DNA of 64,000 nt from Rhodeus uyekii (lineage: Eukaryota; Chordata; Actinopteri; Cypriniformes; Acheilognathidae): NCBI GenBank assembly GCA_037043235.1, contig JAWRVZ010000156.1, positions 1,468,923-1,532,922 of the forward strand, in the 5' to 3' direction. The notes beneath the pieces were generated by a model. It saw nothing but the letters and a program-made list of their open reading frames with translations. It did no database searches and was not told the DNA's origin. Every line of letters starts with the position of its first letter. The stretch's first letter is position 1. This document shows positions 10,690 to 21,793 of this stretch, piece after piece. Made by a program: the position numbers and the translations under genes.

Positions 10690-11090
10690 CAAAGTCAAAG
10701 TGGATTTTATTGTCATTTCAGCCATATACAAGTAGTGAAACGAAACGTTCCTCCAGGACCAAGGCACTATAGAACAAAAACCTCTATACATAAGAGCACA
10801 AAGACAGCACAGACCATAACGCAGACATAATACACAGTAGGTACAGAAAAAAAACTACATACATACATAAAGTGCACAGTTTAATTTTGTCACAGTTTGA
10901 TGGTAACAGTCAAAAAGTAGTGCAGTTTGTATGAGTTATGATTTTAGCAGCCTGATACCATTGGGAAAAAATCTGGTTGTGAGAGACCAAATTCTTCGAT
11001 ACCGTTTTCCGGACGGCAGGAGGGTGGCTTTGCGGATATAACGTGATGTGTGTAGATGTCTGTGATAGACGGAAGAGAGACATGAATATT
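10690..11090 (-). pseudogene. LINE ORF2 C-terminal remnant with 3' UTR
   Basis: On the minus strand, the residual codons LLPSGKRYRRIWSLTTRFFP resemble the C-terminus of fish non-LTR reverse transcriptases. A 3' UTR follows, ending 'ggctgaaatgacaataaaatccac' and 'tttgactttg'. Only the last tens of codons remain, as expected from 5' truncation. The better-preserved counterpart is at 16268-16700. Confidence 0.65.
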
Positions 11091-11239
11091 CTTTACAGAG
11101 TGTTACAGAGATACATTAAATTTCACAGTTTACTGAGTTTTAAAAAGAGCTGACATGCAATAGTTTTCCACCTACTCTAACATCTCATCTCGTATAACAT
11201 GCTATTGATAATCTAAAACAGAAGGTCATTATTGCTTAC

Positions 11240-11332
11240 CATTTTAAATTTCTATGTGGGGCACATTTCAGAAGCATTGCAATAAGTTCTTCCACATATC
11301 TTGCCTTCAGTGTTCTGAAATTATTTTCTGTT
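11240..11332 (-). other. Exon-like piece, copy A, 5' part cut off
   Basis: It corresponds to the 97-bp piece at 15684-15780. The donor side (AAAATG then gtaagc) is kept. The acceptor side is replaced by GGGAACGTTC-repeat sequence ('cctgcaggtacacaaacta'). D has the same truncation, whereas B and C retain the longer version. Confidence 0.4.
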
Positions 11333-12048
11333 GTAGTTTGTGTACCTGCAGGGAACGTTCTCTATAAGTTTCAAAATTAAGCCAAAAAAAAAATAATAAC
11401 AACCAAATGGTAACGTTCTGGGAACCCTCTCTATAAGTTTTAAAATTAGCCAAAAAACTAACCAAACGGGAACTAAATGGGAACATTAAGGGAACGTTTG
11501 TGTTTGCTGGGTCGGGATTGCAAAAAAGCGTCCAGATAACCGTTTAGCGAGATAACCTATCCCCAATATATCTATGTAAATAGATGAAGCGATCGGCATG
11601 CTAAAAAAATGTACATACACTGCATATGTTTGCTAACAACAAAAGGCATATGTGCACCAACTAACAGCAGAGATTTTCCACTATACAATAAAAAACACCT
11701 TCGATTCTCAATACAAACCTTTAATTATATTCTCCAAACACAATTTCGCTCACAGCGTAAACGGTCATAACATATTCGTGAGGTCATCAAGCTGTACTAG
11801 ATTGCACACTTTCTTGCATTCTGCCTAACAAATTCGTCTTTTAATAACCACAGCTCTTCAATTCGTAGCGGCGCTGAGCAGACCGCTTGTCAGAAACAAG
11901 TATGCCCGCGTATTATCACCAATAAAAGGCTTTAACCAGCCTTGGAATTCAGGGCTTGATTCCCACTCATTCCAGTATTTTTTGGGTGTACAGTTTTGAC
12001 TGAAACATGATAAATAAGCCAGCTAGTTAGCTTTTGTCACAGACAGGC

Positions 12049-12765
12049 AGCCCAGAAAGACTTCTAAAGAGACCCAAGGTGAACTCCATGCTCAAGGAAC
12101 ATCAGTGTCAGATCGCATCATCTGTTGTTGTTTGAGCCATAGTGGACTACATGGGAGACAAGCCACAAAGCTTCTGGGATAATGTCCAACGGACAGATGA
12201 GACAAGAAATGGAACTTGGACACGGGGAGTCTTGAATCTGTGCAGGGTACAATGAAATCTGAAGACTATCAAAGGATTCTAGAGATAAAGGTGCTCGCCA
12301 GTGTCAGAAAGCTTGGTCTCAGTCGCAGGTCATCAGGACAATGATGAAAAACACAAAGCTAAAAACACCCAGGAATGGCAAAGAGGAAAACATTTTAAAG
12401 TGGTCTTCTATGAGCCCTGACCTCAATCCCATTGAGCATCTTTGGAAGGAGCTGAAACATGCCGTCTGGAAAAGACACCCTTCAAACCCGAAACAACTGG
12501 AGCAGTTTGCTTATGAGGAGTGGGCCAAAATACCTTGTTGAGAGGTGCAGAAGTCTCATTGACAGTTACAGGAATCATTTGATTGCAGTGATAGATAAAG
12601 GTTCTACAACAAAATATTAAGTTAGGGGTACCATCAATTTTGTCTAGGCCTGTTCAATGAGTTAATTTTTTACAAATAATTCCGTAGAAGCATGGTTGGA
12701 AAACAATGTCTGACTTTCATTGGTTAAAATTCATAGAATTTTTATGTTATTATTACTTTTGTCAT
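12049..12765 (+). mobile_element. Tc1-like element, family II, 5'-truncated, at palindrome centre
   Basis: The piece begins abruptly inside the transposase (equivalent to about 27157) and runs through the right inverted repeat, which ends near 'ttttgtcatatt'. The frame at 12341-12541 carries MSPDLNPIEHLWKELKHAVW, the third catalytic block of Tc1 transposases. Shared small differences ('gtccaacggac', 'ctacatggga') group it with the element at 62633-63836, not with the one at 26598. It forms the asymmetric centre between arms A and B. Confidence 0.88.
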
Positions 12766-13224
12766 ATTAAAGGCAAGCCGACGGTGGCTGATTACACAAT
12801 GGCAGTACGGGATGTCAAATGTTCTTTGTCTAAAAAATAATTAAATCACTGCACAAATATAAATCGCTGCATTTGTTTGACACACAAAGTCACACAGTCA
12901 CGTACTCTCGTCCACTGTGTGTGTGTGTGCGCCTGTCTGTGACAAAAGCTAACTAGCTGGCTTGTTTATCATGTTTCAGTCAAAACTGTACACCCAAAAA
13001 ATACTGGAATGAGTGGGAATCAAGCCCTGAATTCCAAGGCTGGTTAAAGCCTTTTATTGGTGATAATACGCGGGCATACTTGTTTCTGACAAGCGGTCTG
13101 CTCAGCGCCGCTACGGATTGAAGAGCTGAGGTTATTAAAAGACGAATTTGTTAGGCAGAATGCAAGAAAGTGTGCAATCTAGTACAGCTTGATGACCTCA
13201 CGAATGTGTTATGACCGTTTACGC

Positions 13225-14217
13225 CAGGGGTGTCAAACGTACGGCCCGCGGGCCGGATCCGGCCCGCCAAGGGGTTCAGTCCGGCCCCGGAGATAAATCT
13301 GCAATATGAAAAAAAATATTTTCATTTTCGGCGGAACTAACAGCAGATGGCAGCACTGAGTTCTGTCAGTTTATGCGCTGTCCTGTTGGCCGTGGCAACC
13401 TCATCGTCGAAATTTCTTTGTCAAAAAAGAGAAAAGTGGACACAAAGTGTCAGATTTTTCAAGAAAAATTGACCTCTTCCTATCCACGGAGGTGACTGGG
13501 AAACTGAGAATACAGAAGGTAAATTAAATGTTGGTAGGTCTGAGGAAAAAGCGATCTGTTTTCACCCGAAGCTGAGAGTTCAGTGAGGCTGCAGTGAAAG
13601 CCAGTTACGTGCAGCAAGCGTTCATCCTGACGTGAGGCAGTACAAAGACAAGATTTCAGAGTTGCTGAGGGAGTTTGAGAAACTATTTCAGGTCTTTAGC
13701 GAATTGCAGTTTTCGCAAATTGATAAAGTTAATTTGTTTACATAAAAAAACACACATACTTATGTATAAACTTGCAAATTTTACAAAAACTTTTTTATTT
13801 TAAAACAGCTGCCACTTAAGATTTTAAGTGTGTGAAGTCAATTCATGTGTTCAGAATTGCTTCCCAGAGTTGGAAAATTAATTTTAAATAATTGATATTT
13901 GATTTATGTTAACATGCAGGACAGTGTTTTAAAGTTCCACAAAATGTTCCATAAACTGTTCCATAAAGTTCCATAAATTGAGTAATGGTGTTTTTGAAAT
14001 TGCACATACTATACGTAGGTTGTTCATAATATATTTTGTAAAAGGACAATTAATTTAATTTAAAGATTTTTATAATTTAATATAATTTATAATATAATGC
14101 ACTAATACAAAAAAAGCGGACTTATTGTTAGTTCTATGTATTTTTGCTGGTCTGGCCCCCTTGACATCAGATTAAGCAGTATGCGGCCCCCCGACCAAAA
14201 TGAGTTTGACACCCCTG
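13225..14217 (+). mobile_element. hAT (Charlie-like) element with 8-bp target duplication
   Basis: The ends are CAGGGGTGTCAAACG and the inverse GTTTGACACCCCTG. Both flanks carry gtttacgc (13217-13224 and 14218-14225), a perfect 8-bp target duplication. Copy C has the uninterrupted empty site near 28345. At 993 bp it is too short to be autonomous. Inside, KKRKVDTKCQIFQEKL and HPDVRQYKDKISELLREFEK resemble parts of ZBED/Charlie-type hAT transposases, with most of the catalytic region deleted. It inserted into copy B after the units separated. Confidence 0.92.
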
Positions 14218-14252
14218 GTTTACGCTGTGAGCGAAATTGTGTTTGGAGAATA

Positions 14253-14765
14253 TTCCACGCGTCGACCACCCTTGTTGATAGGGTTGCATCAATTCGAACT
14301 CGGCGCCTTCTGGGCTTGAACAGCTTCCAGCTATGGCCTTTGTGTTTGTGTCGTTTAGCGTGAAAAACGCCTTCAAACCCTCCCCCAATTGTCCTCGTAG
14401 GATGCGTCGTGTATATATGAGATCGCCACGCCGTCGTCGAAACTCAAGAGTGTATAGTTTCAGATGGGCCAGGCGGTCTTCGTACGGCAAAGCACGAATC
14501 CCTGGAATCATTTCGGCGTTGTACTTTCTCCAGGTCATCCTTTTCGAACTTCAGAAGAGGGCAGCAAGCCGGCTGCCCGTACTCCAGGATCGGACGCACG
14601 TGTGATGCAAACAGAGTCCTGAAAGTGTCAGGGGATAGTCTTGAGAATGAATGGCAAATCCAGCGCAACAGTTTGCTGGCAGCTGCGACCTTTTTCAAGG
14701 TGTCCGGCGCTGTTTTCATGTCCCTTGTTACGATGACTCCGAGGTCCTTCTCCTGGGTCGCATTT
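14253..14765 (-). pseudogene. CR1-like LINE reverse transcriptase C-terminal fragment
   Basis: On the minus strand it reads QEKDLGVIVTRDMKTAPDTL, then LLRWICHSFSRL, HVRPILEYGQPACCPLLKF, MIPGIRALPYEDRLAHLKLY, RRRRGDLIYTRRILRG and TRVVDAW. This is the thumb and C-terminal part of a CR1-type non-LTR reverse transcriptase. Two frameshifts are visible, near 14500 and near 14335. There is no 3' UTR or tail: the piece stops just before the expected C-terminus. It replaces about 270 bp of unit sequence present in C (about 28385-28655), so it came with a deletion. It is clearly GC-richer than its surroundings. Confidence 0.85.
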
Positions 14766-15683
14766 CTCGCAATTTTTTGGCTAATTTTAAAACTTATAGA
14801 GAGGGTTCCCAGAACGTTCCCATTTAGTTATTTATTTATTTTTTTGGCTTAATTTTGAACTTATAGAGAACGTACCCAGAACATTCCTTGCAGGTTATTT
14901 TTTGGGATAATTTTGAAACTTATAGAGAACGTTCCCTGCAGGTTTTTTTTTTTTTTTTTGGCTAATTGTAAAACCTATAGAGAGGGTTCCCAGAACGTTC
15001 CCTGCAGGTTATTTTTTTGGGCTTAATTTTTAAACTTAAAAAAGTAAAAAAAGTTTTTGGGGTTATTTTAAAACCTAAAGAGAATATTTTCAGAAAATAA
15101 TTCAACGAATCTAACATTCTTTAGTTTCACAAGCCAGAAAAAAAAATCTGCCAGTAAATGATTTAGTGCACAATGTTTTTTGAGTTTAGTTGTAAGAATT
15201 TCTGAAAAAATACTGCATTCATGTCTTGAAGAAAATGACAAAACAACTGACGATTTGAATCCGGTTAGATGTGCAGCGCTGGACCTTTCAAATACTGTGT
15301 TTGAATCCGTACGTGAATTGAGACACGCTGCTGCATTGCACGCCTGATATTGAGGGGCGGAGCGTCACCAACTCTTGCAGTTCTATACATTCATGAGAAA
15401 TGAGAACTGATACAGTTTTTCACTGTTTATTTCCTCATTGTATGATTTATAGGTCTCATTCCATCAACACAAGAAAATCAGTCTTTATAATAGAATGATA
15501 GGCAAGTTTTTCCTCCGACTTGCTATCAATTATTTAAATAATAAATGTTATGAAATGCAATAGATTTGTATTTTGCAATGAGAATATATTTTGTTGTGGT
15601 ACCAAAAATACAGTAATGTAAATAACACCTCAAATCTAACCCCTTTCACATAATCAACCTTCTTTGTTATTTCTGGATTCTAG

Positions 15684-15780
15684 GAGCAACAGAAAATAAT
15701 TTCAGAACACTGAAGGCAAGAGATGTGGAAGAGCTTATTGCAATGCTTCTGAAATGTGCCCCACATAGAAATTTAAAATG
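15684..15780 (+). other. Exon-like piece 1 of an unknown gene fragment
   Basis: A pyrimidine-rich acceptor (ttatttctggattctag) precedes 97 bp that are open in one frame: NNFRTLKARDVEELIAMLLK and then CAPHRNLK. A consensus donor, gtaagc, follows immediately. The 31 codons carry no stop. I do not recognise the protein. C has the same piece at 29563-29659 with KFGPHRN in place of KCAPHRN and donor gtgagc. It could be a captured host exon, an exon of an autonomous transposon, or chance. Confidence 0.4.
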
Positions 15781-15977
15781 GTAAGCAATAATGTCCCTCT
15801 GTTTTAGATTATCAATAGCATGTCATACTACGAGATGAGATGTTAGAGTAGGTGGAAAACCATTGCATATCAGCTCTTTTTAAAACTCAGTAAACTGTGA
15901 AATTTAATGTATCTCTGTAAACACTACAGTTTTAGCCTTAAGTATCAGCACTACCTGACTTAATGTATTTTTGCAAG

Positions 15978-16070
15978 GAATATCATAACATCAGTGTGTA
16001 TAACATCACTTCACAAGATATCAGCCAAACTTCAATGGACAGAACTATTAGATCTACACAATCATCCACA
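15978..16070 (+). other. Exon-like piece 2, acceptor altered in B
   Basis: It corresponds to 29855-29947 in C. In B the acceptor reads gcaag where C and D read gcagg. There is also an extra base ('cacttcac' against 'cattcac' in C), shared with D, that changes the frame. A gtaatt donor follows. See the C entry for the open version. Confidence 0.3.
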
Positions 16071-16267
16071 GTAATTAACAGTCCATTGTTTATATTATAT
16101 CTGTCTGACTCATGTATGTTTCTTTGTTTTTGATTTGCAGATAATGGGGAATTTTTTTTTTTTCCACATTTCATTGTGTGTAAATATTGTTTAAATATTC
16201 ATGTTTATAATTACATTTTCTAAATACAATTGTGTAATATGTTTAAATATGTTCATGGCTTCTATAT

Positions 16268-16700
16268 GTGTTTAAAGAATATTCATGTCTCTCTTCCGTC
16301 TATCACAGACATCTACACATCTACACATCTACACACATCACGTTATATCCGCAAAGCCACCCTCCTGCCGTCCGGAAAACGGTATCGAAGAATTTGGTCT
16401 CTCACAACCAGATTTTTTCCCCATGGTATCAGACTGCTAAAATCATAACTCAAACAAACTGCACTACTTTTTGACTGTTACCATCAAACTGTGACAAAAT
16501 TAAACTGTGCACTTTATGTATGTATGTAGTTTTTTTTCCGTATCTACTGTGTATTATGTCTGCGCTATGGTCTGTGCTGTCTGTTTGCACTTTGTGCTCT
16601 TATGTATAGAGGTTTTTGTTCTATAGTGCCTTGGTCCTGGAGGAACGTTTCGTTTCACTACTTGTATATGGCTGAAATGACAATAAAATCCACTTTTTGA
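16268..16700 (+). pseudogene. LINE ORF2 C-terminal remnant with 3' UTR
   Basis: Residual coding sequence reads HLPSITD-type residues, then RKATLLPSGKRYRRIWSLTT and RFFPHGIRLLKS, like the extreme C-terminus of fish non-LTR retrotransposon ORF2. The 3' UTR contains 'ggaggaacgtttcgtttcact' and ends 'gaaatgacaataaaatccac'. AATAAA-type sequence lies just before the tail. It is heavily 5'-truncated. Confidence 0.68.
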
Positions 16701-17489
16701 CTTTGTTCATGATTAAATTTTCTAAATACAATTGTGTAATATGTGTTTAAATATGTTCATGGCTTATCTACTTTGTGTATGTATGTTTTTACAAAGAGAT
16801 TGAGATTATAGAGATTTTCAATAAATGTTACTTGTAATAACTTTCTATTCATTTTAATGTTTTTGAGCAAGAAGTAATTTAGAAGATGTAGTTTGTAGAA
16901 TTATTATTTTTGTACAGGCATAACAACATCCGATTCCGGGATGTTCCCCGAACCAATCGTGAACGTTCCCAGAACATATTTTTAGTTATACAGTGAGGAT
17001 GTCAAAAACTCGCCACACTAACAAAAATACAACACTTTTATTTTTTAAATGGCTTGTTTTCAAAGGTGTTTCAGATAACGTTCAATTGAGCACTATAGGT
17101 GTCACCGTGGAGACGGGTGTCGGTATAGATTCAAAGTCTCGACCCACAGCACATTTGCTTTAAACGTTTCAGTGCTTTATGAAGCCTCGCTTCATACACC
17201 ACTAGGAATCGGTTCACTTCAAATGAAAGCCTTTTAACATGTTTGTTCGTTGAGCAGTTGAACTCACCACAGAGGCTTATGTAGAGCTTGAAGAACGCAA
17301 TATTTAATCACAGGTGTTTGTACTGGCCTTAGAAACGCAACATCCAATCGCACGCGTTTACGCATGCAACATTCAAGCACACTGTTGTGGAGTTGAGTTG
17401 AGGAATAACGTAAAGGTGTTTTTTTATTTTGTAAATGCTACAGGAAACTCACTCAAATTAATCAGATGAGAAATTTTGGACTAACCGGT

Positions 17490-18245
17490 GGGGTGCGGTG
17501 GAACAAAATTCTATTTGGTCATGGAACAAATTGTTCTGCGGAGCTGCTATATTATTTTATAATTGCCCTGCGATAGATTGAATGGTCACTGTGTCCTTTC
17601 AACTGATGATTTGTTTATTATAGTAGAGAATATATATGGTTATAATAATATTTCTCAAAACAAAGAATTGTTATCTGAAGTTTCTGAAATAATAGCAGGC
17701 CTGAATCTCACATATTCCACAGACTATCATATTAGGAGGGGATTTTAACAAGGTTCAGGATGATTGGATGGACCGGTCACCTTCTAATTTCCAATACCCC
17801 CCCAAAGGTAAGGAAGTGCATTTCAATTTTTTTTATGATATTTACCCATCCTTAGAGCTTCTTAGATATAGATTTAACACGGATCACAATTGTTGTACTT
17901 TTTGTGATTGTGAAATTGAAACAACAGTACATTTGTTTTTTGATGGCTTATTTTGCAAAACCTTTTGGTTGACATATATGAGTGGCTTAAAAGTACAATT
18001 ACTTTGATTTCATCATTTTCTAAAAACGGCATCATTTTTGGTGTAATAATGGAAAATGTACACAGTCAATACATTTTGAAAAATATTCTCATTCTGGGGA
18101 AATATTTATATTCATTAATGTAAGTGCCTTAAAACAAAGCCATTATTTTTAGTTTTTCAGAAAGAATTTTGGATTTATTTTAAATCATTAAGATTACTAA
18201 AATCGAGAAGTGGAAGAAGACTTTTTTGGTTTATTGAACAAATTT
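17490..18245 (+). pseudogene. L1/Tx1-type LINE remnant: endonuclease plus C-terminal domain
   Basis: The first part (to about 17812) reads IYGYNNISQNKELLSEVSEI and ends SPSNFQYPP, the endonuclease domain. The second part (17815-18245) reads LRYRFNTDHNCCTFCDCEIE and then HLFFDGLFCKTFW. This is the Cys/His-bearing C-terminal region of L1-type ORF2, followed by a degraded tail. The whole reverse transcriptase between them is missing. Only copy B retains the second part. In A, C and D the break lies between two T-rich runs, consistent with a microhomology deletion of about 430 bp. Confidence 0.75.
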
Positions 18246-19967
18246 AAGCTGTTGTATAATTGTTTTTTTCTTCTCTCTCTCTCTATCTCTTTGTTTTTCT
18301 TTCTTTTTTGGAGTTGTGCTCTGTAATTCATAATTCAGTATAAGTGATTTTGTATTGCCTTATTATAATTGTTTTTCTTGCGATAAAAATCAATCACTCC
18401 TGCCACCGGTGAGGTTTTACAGAGCGTATTTCTCGAGAGAGTTTCGACTACCTGTGATTTCCCGCACGCGGTCACGTGGCTCAACTTTGCGCTGTCAGTC
18501 TATTTGAATTTATAAACTGTATTAAGCGTTATAGACAGCAGTTTGAATATATTTGCTGTGAGTTTTGGTAAATATGAATGCATAATGTGACATGATGCAT
18601 TGAATACTACTCTGATGTCATGTACCTTAGTATTTTATGTTTGGGGAGTGATGGATTAATGTTTCCTTGTGCATAACCCTCAGGTATTACTTATAGCCTA
18701 TGGGTCAGAACCAAAAACCAAACACTTTAAGTATACAATTTATCAATTAAAATAAATCACCATATTTTAGTTCTGTGATATTTTATGGTACTAAGTTGGT
18801 CATTAATGGATCATAATTATTGTTTATATTACAGTTAAATAAAAAAAATGTATGGACAGGAGTCCATCTAGAATAAGGAACGGCAGATAGACTGCATTTC
18901 ACTTTACATCCGGTTTATGCAGTTGAAAAATGTTTTTAGATTTTCCCCAGTGTTTTTATCAGTCCTTTTTTTTTCTTTTTATTAAACGTTTTTTAACACG
19001 CTTGTTTCTATTTTCAGAATACTGTTTCACAAGTCCACTCTTGAGTTTAATTGATGGCATGGCCACACAAATAAAAAATGGCTTGTTGATAAAGAAATCA
19101 TTATTTGTCCATTGTCCATTGTAGCTATCCTTGATTGATGGTAAGTTCATCATAAGTTTTAAGCCATTTATTTGACAACTCGGCTTCTTAAAAATATGTA
19201 GCATTTATCTAGAAAAAGTATATATATATATATTGTTCTTTTGGTTGATTTTATTATATAAAAAAAAAAGATCTGATTATTTGAAAAAAAAAATAAATTA
19301 CTAAGATTACCAAAATAATTCTTAGTGGCAGCCCTACATTTAGTAATCAACTTTTCGAAATTGTCTTTGTCACTTTCAGTCAGATAGACAGTTTTTCAAG
19401 TCGTTTGAAGATTTTTTGAAAATAATGTTTTTTTTTTTTTTAATATTCTTATTCTGTTAGTAATTAATATGTTACCCTTCTATAATGTTTCAGAAACTAA
19501 ACAGTTTGGACACTATTAGACTGGATGATTCTTCGAAGTACCATCCAAAGCTACGTATTTAAAGATTTTGCTTCAGTAACTAATACAGTACTGTATGCAC
19601 ATAAGAACATTTGCAGGAATATATTAGCACTTAATCTAATATCAACTGGACAATTGAATTCAGAATGTCTAAGAAGATCAAGTTTGCTAGGACACTGATG
19701 ACAAGCTGGATATCAGCATCTCTTGGGTCATGTCTTTCTGTAATATTTAGTTGTGGGTTTATTTTTTAATTTTATTTTTTTATTAAAAAGGGTTTTAACA
19801 CAGTTATATATTCTTTTGAGGTTGCCACAGTTTCTCTGGATTCAGTCTGTCTGCATTTTTCTGCTTCTTCATATAATCCAGACTCGAAGATGGTGAGCTC
19901 AAAACTCCAGCTGTCGTCAGAATCCGTGTGCATACAAAAATCTGACTTATTACAATTAATTGCAAAA

Positions 19968-19970
<3 letters not shown>

Positions 19971-20014
<44 letters not shown>
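19971..20014. repeat. (AT)n microsatellite
   Basis: About 44 bp of AT stand where A, C and D have only about 10-14 bp (A near 7443). The expansion is private to copy B. Confidence 0.9.
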
Positions 20015-20017
<3 letters not shown>

Positions 20018-21419
20018 ATGTAATAATTGGTTTCGATCTCTAGATGTACTAATATTTCATATATTTGCTTAAGTATGTTAGTGTAATGTATGGGATGTGC
20101 CAGAGGAGGATGGGCTATCTTGTTTCATTCATAAAGGTTCACTTCATTACTTTGTACAATACCAACACTTGTAATTTTCGAGATAAAAGCTTGAGGCTCA
20201 ACGGTCTGAAATATTCCATGTATGTATAATATTGTAGAATTTAACGGCACAAATGTATTAATGCACAGTAATGAATAACATTTGTTTTCATGTTTATAAA
20301 TATCATAGAGATAAGACAGTAAAGAGAACATTTTCAATGAAGTTAAAATTATATTGAATACTATATTAATATAGTTAGTCCATACTATAAGTGCTACTAT
20401 AAAAAATAAATAAATAAAGAATTCAGGTGAATTGACACATCTAGTTTTGTCTTTATTGAATACGACTTAATGGCAGATTAAGAATACTTTCTTACTTTGG
20501 AGAAGATACGGGTATATTCACAAATGGTGCATTAAGATGGTTAGTGGGTTACTAAAAGAAACCTTACTTTTAAGTAAGCTTTATAAAGTTAGCAAAATCT
20601 TGCCAGTCTCACTAGTTTACATTTTTACAAAAATGTATTTATTTATTAGTCGTGCTGAAATTGAGCTATTTTTACAAGATTTAACTCAAAGATTAAAGAC
20701 TCCGTCTTCATTTCTTAAGAGCGAATCATAATTAATACATTTCCACTAGTGTATGTATTAAATGAGTCCTAGTTCTGTTTCCCTTTCTTAAGTATTAGTT
20801 GTATGAATGGGCATGTGTAGCGTGTTTCTAATGTACAGGGTTTTACAAATACAGATATATAGTTTATTTTGTAACGAAAATATCAATAAATATAGCTGCA
20901 AGCAGCAATCACCAAACGTAGCAAGACTATCTGAGCTGTTATGTCGGTTTATTGTCAATATGACTAGTTCTCCTAATGTGCACAGTTCTGTGAAGTTTCT
21001 AGTTTGTGCAAACAACGTATAGAAATGTTAAAAAGCTGATCAGAATGAGAAGATCTATGAAATTATATACATTTTGTGACAATGTGTATAACACCACGTC
21101 ATCTGATCTGTAAGTTTATGTCCATCTATGTCAAAACTCTGTAATGTCTCCATATAAACAGAGTTTTGTGAAGTTCTTTACTTTGTGAAAACCATGTATA
21201 GACTTGTTACAAAGCTGACCAGAATGAGATCTATCAAATAACATTAATACTGTGCGGATGTGTGCAACATGTGAACAGAGAGTCTTCAAACTCAAAATGG
21301 AAAATAAAGATTTCCTACCCTGACGGTGCCTCTTGTGGCCTATTGTGTTCTTTACATTTACACAGTTTTGTGGAGTTTCTTGTTTGTGAACAAGATATGT
21401 AGACTTTTTATTCACAATA

Positions 21420-21793
21420 AAAATTGGACCAAATTGGACTTCATATTGGACTTGAATTGTTGTCAATATAATAATCATGTACTGTTTGGCTTTGGCCAGA
21501 GGAGAACTGGTCCCCCGACTGAGCCTGGTTTCTCCCAAGGTTTTTTCTCCATTCTATTCTTCATTCGTTACGTCACCTGCCGGAGTTTTGGTTCCTTGCC
21601 GCTGTCGCCTATGGCTTGCTCAGTTGGGGAAACTTAACACTTAAAATTCATCAATTGTATTGATTCGCCTGCTCTTTTGGGGCTTCTGTTCAGCCAAACA
21701 AACTTTGTTTATATTGTTTTTCCTGTAAAGCTGCTTTGAAACAATCTACATTGTAAAAGCGCTATATAAATAAAGGTGACTTGACTTGACTTG
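21420..21793 (+). mobile_element. TTGAC-tailed retroposon insertion, private to B
   Basis: The insert ends 'gcgctatataaataaaggtg' followed by three TTGAC repeats, a 3' end common in cypriniform retroposons. The body holds 'ggttccttgccgctgtcgcc' and 'ggcttgctcagttggggaaa'. The flanks read 'acaata' on both sides, a probable 6-bp target duplication. Copies A, C and D have the uninterrupted site ('attcacaataggcc'). Confidence 0.8.

Larger units (their letters stand above)
10340..11510 (-). repeat. GGGAACGTTC-bounded segment, copy A
   Basis: Both ends are built from iterated GGGAACGTTC and GTTCCC words (10342-10450 and 11345-11510). The outer end reads CCAGCAAACACAAACGTTCC on the minus strand. 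The interior holds a LINE 3' end and the remains of an exon-like piece. It is probably a non-autonomous DNA element with internally repetitive ends. The copy has lost about 700 bp relative to B and C. Confidence 0.5.
1..12048 (+). repeat. Inverted-unit copy A (left side cut by window edge)
   Basis: This block recurs in reverse at 12931-23092 (from about 4570 onward) and 27890-40980, and in the same direction at about 50683-61835. Base 1 corresponds to about 50683, so the unit continues to the left outside the window. The right end at 12048 stops inside a sequence that in copy D continues for about 160 bp to a Tc1 element; here it jumps straight into the middle of a Tc1. Copy A keeps the left end of the family I Tc1 that C and D have lost. 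Confidence 0.9.
14780..16985 (+). repeat. GGGAACGTTC-bounded segment, copy B
   Basis: The left repeat zone (14780-15110) has at least four units of about 60 bp built on 'aacttatagagaacgttccc' and 'ctgcaggttattttttggg'. The right zone ends at 'ccagaacatattttt' near 16985. The interior has two exon-like pieces and a LINE 3' end. The outermost left part was lost to the CR1 replacement, and about 310 bp were lost beyond 16985. Confidence 0.5.

Noticed and set aside
14251..14275. ccacgcgtcgacc resembles a cloning adaptor with MluI and SalI sites
   Set aside because: On the minus strand it is in frame with the LINE reading TRVVDAW, a normal C-terminal motif of CR1-type ORF2, so no vector sequence is needed.
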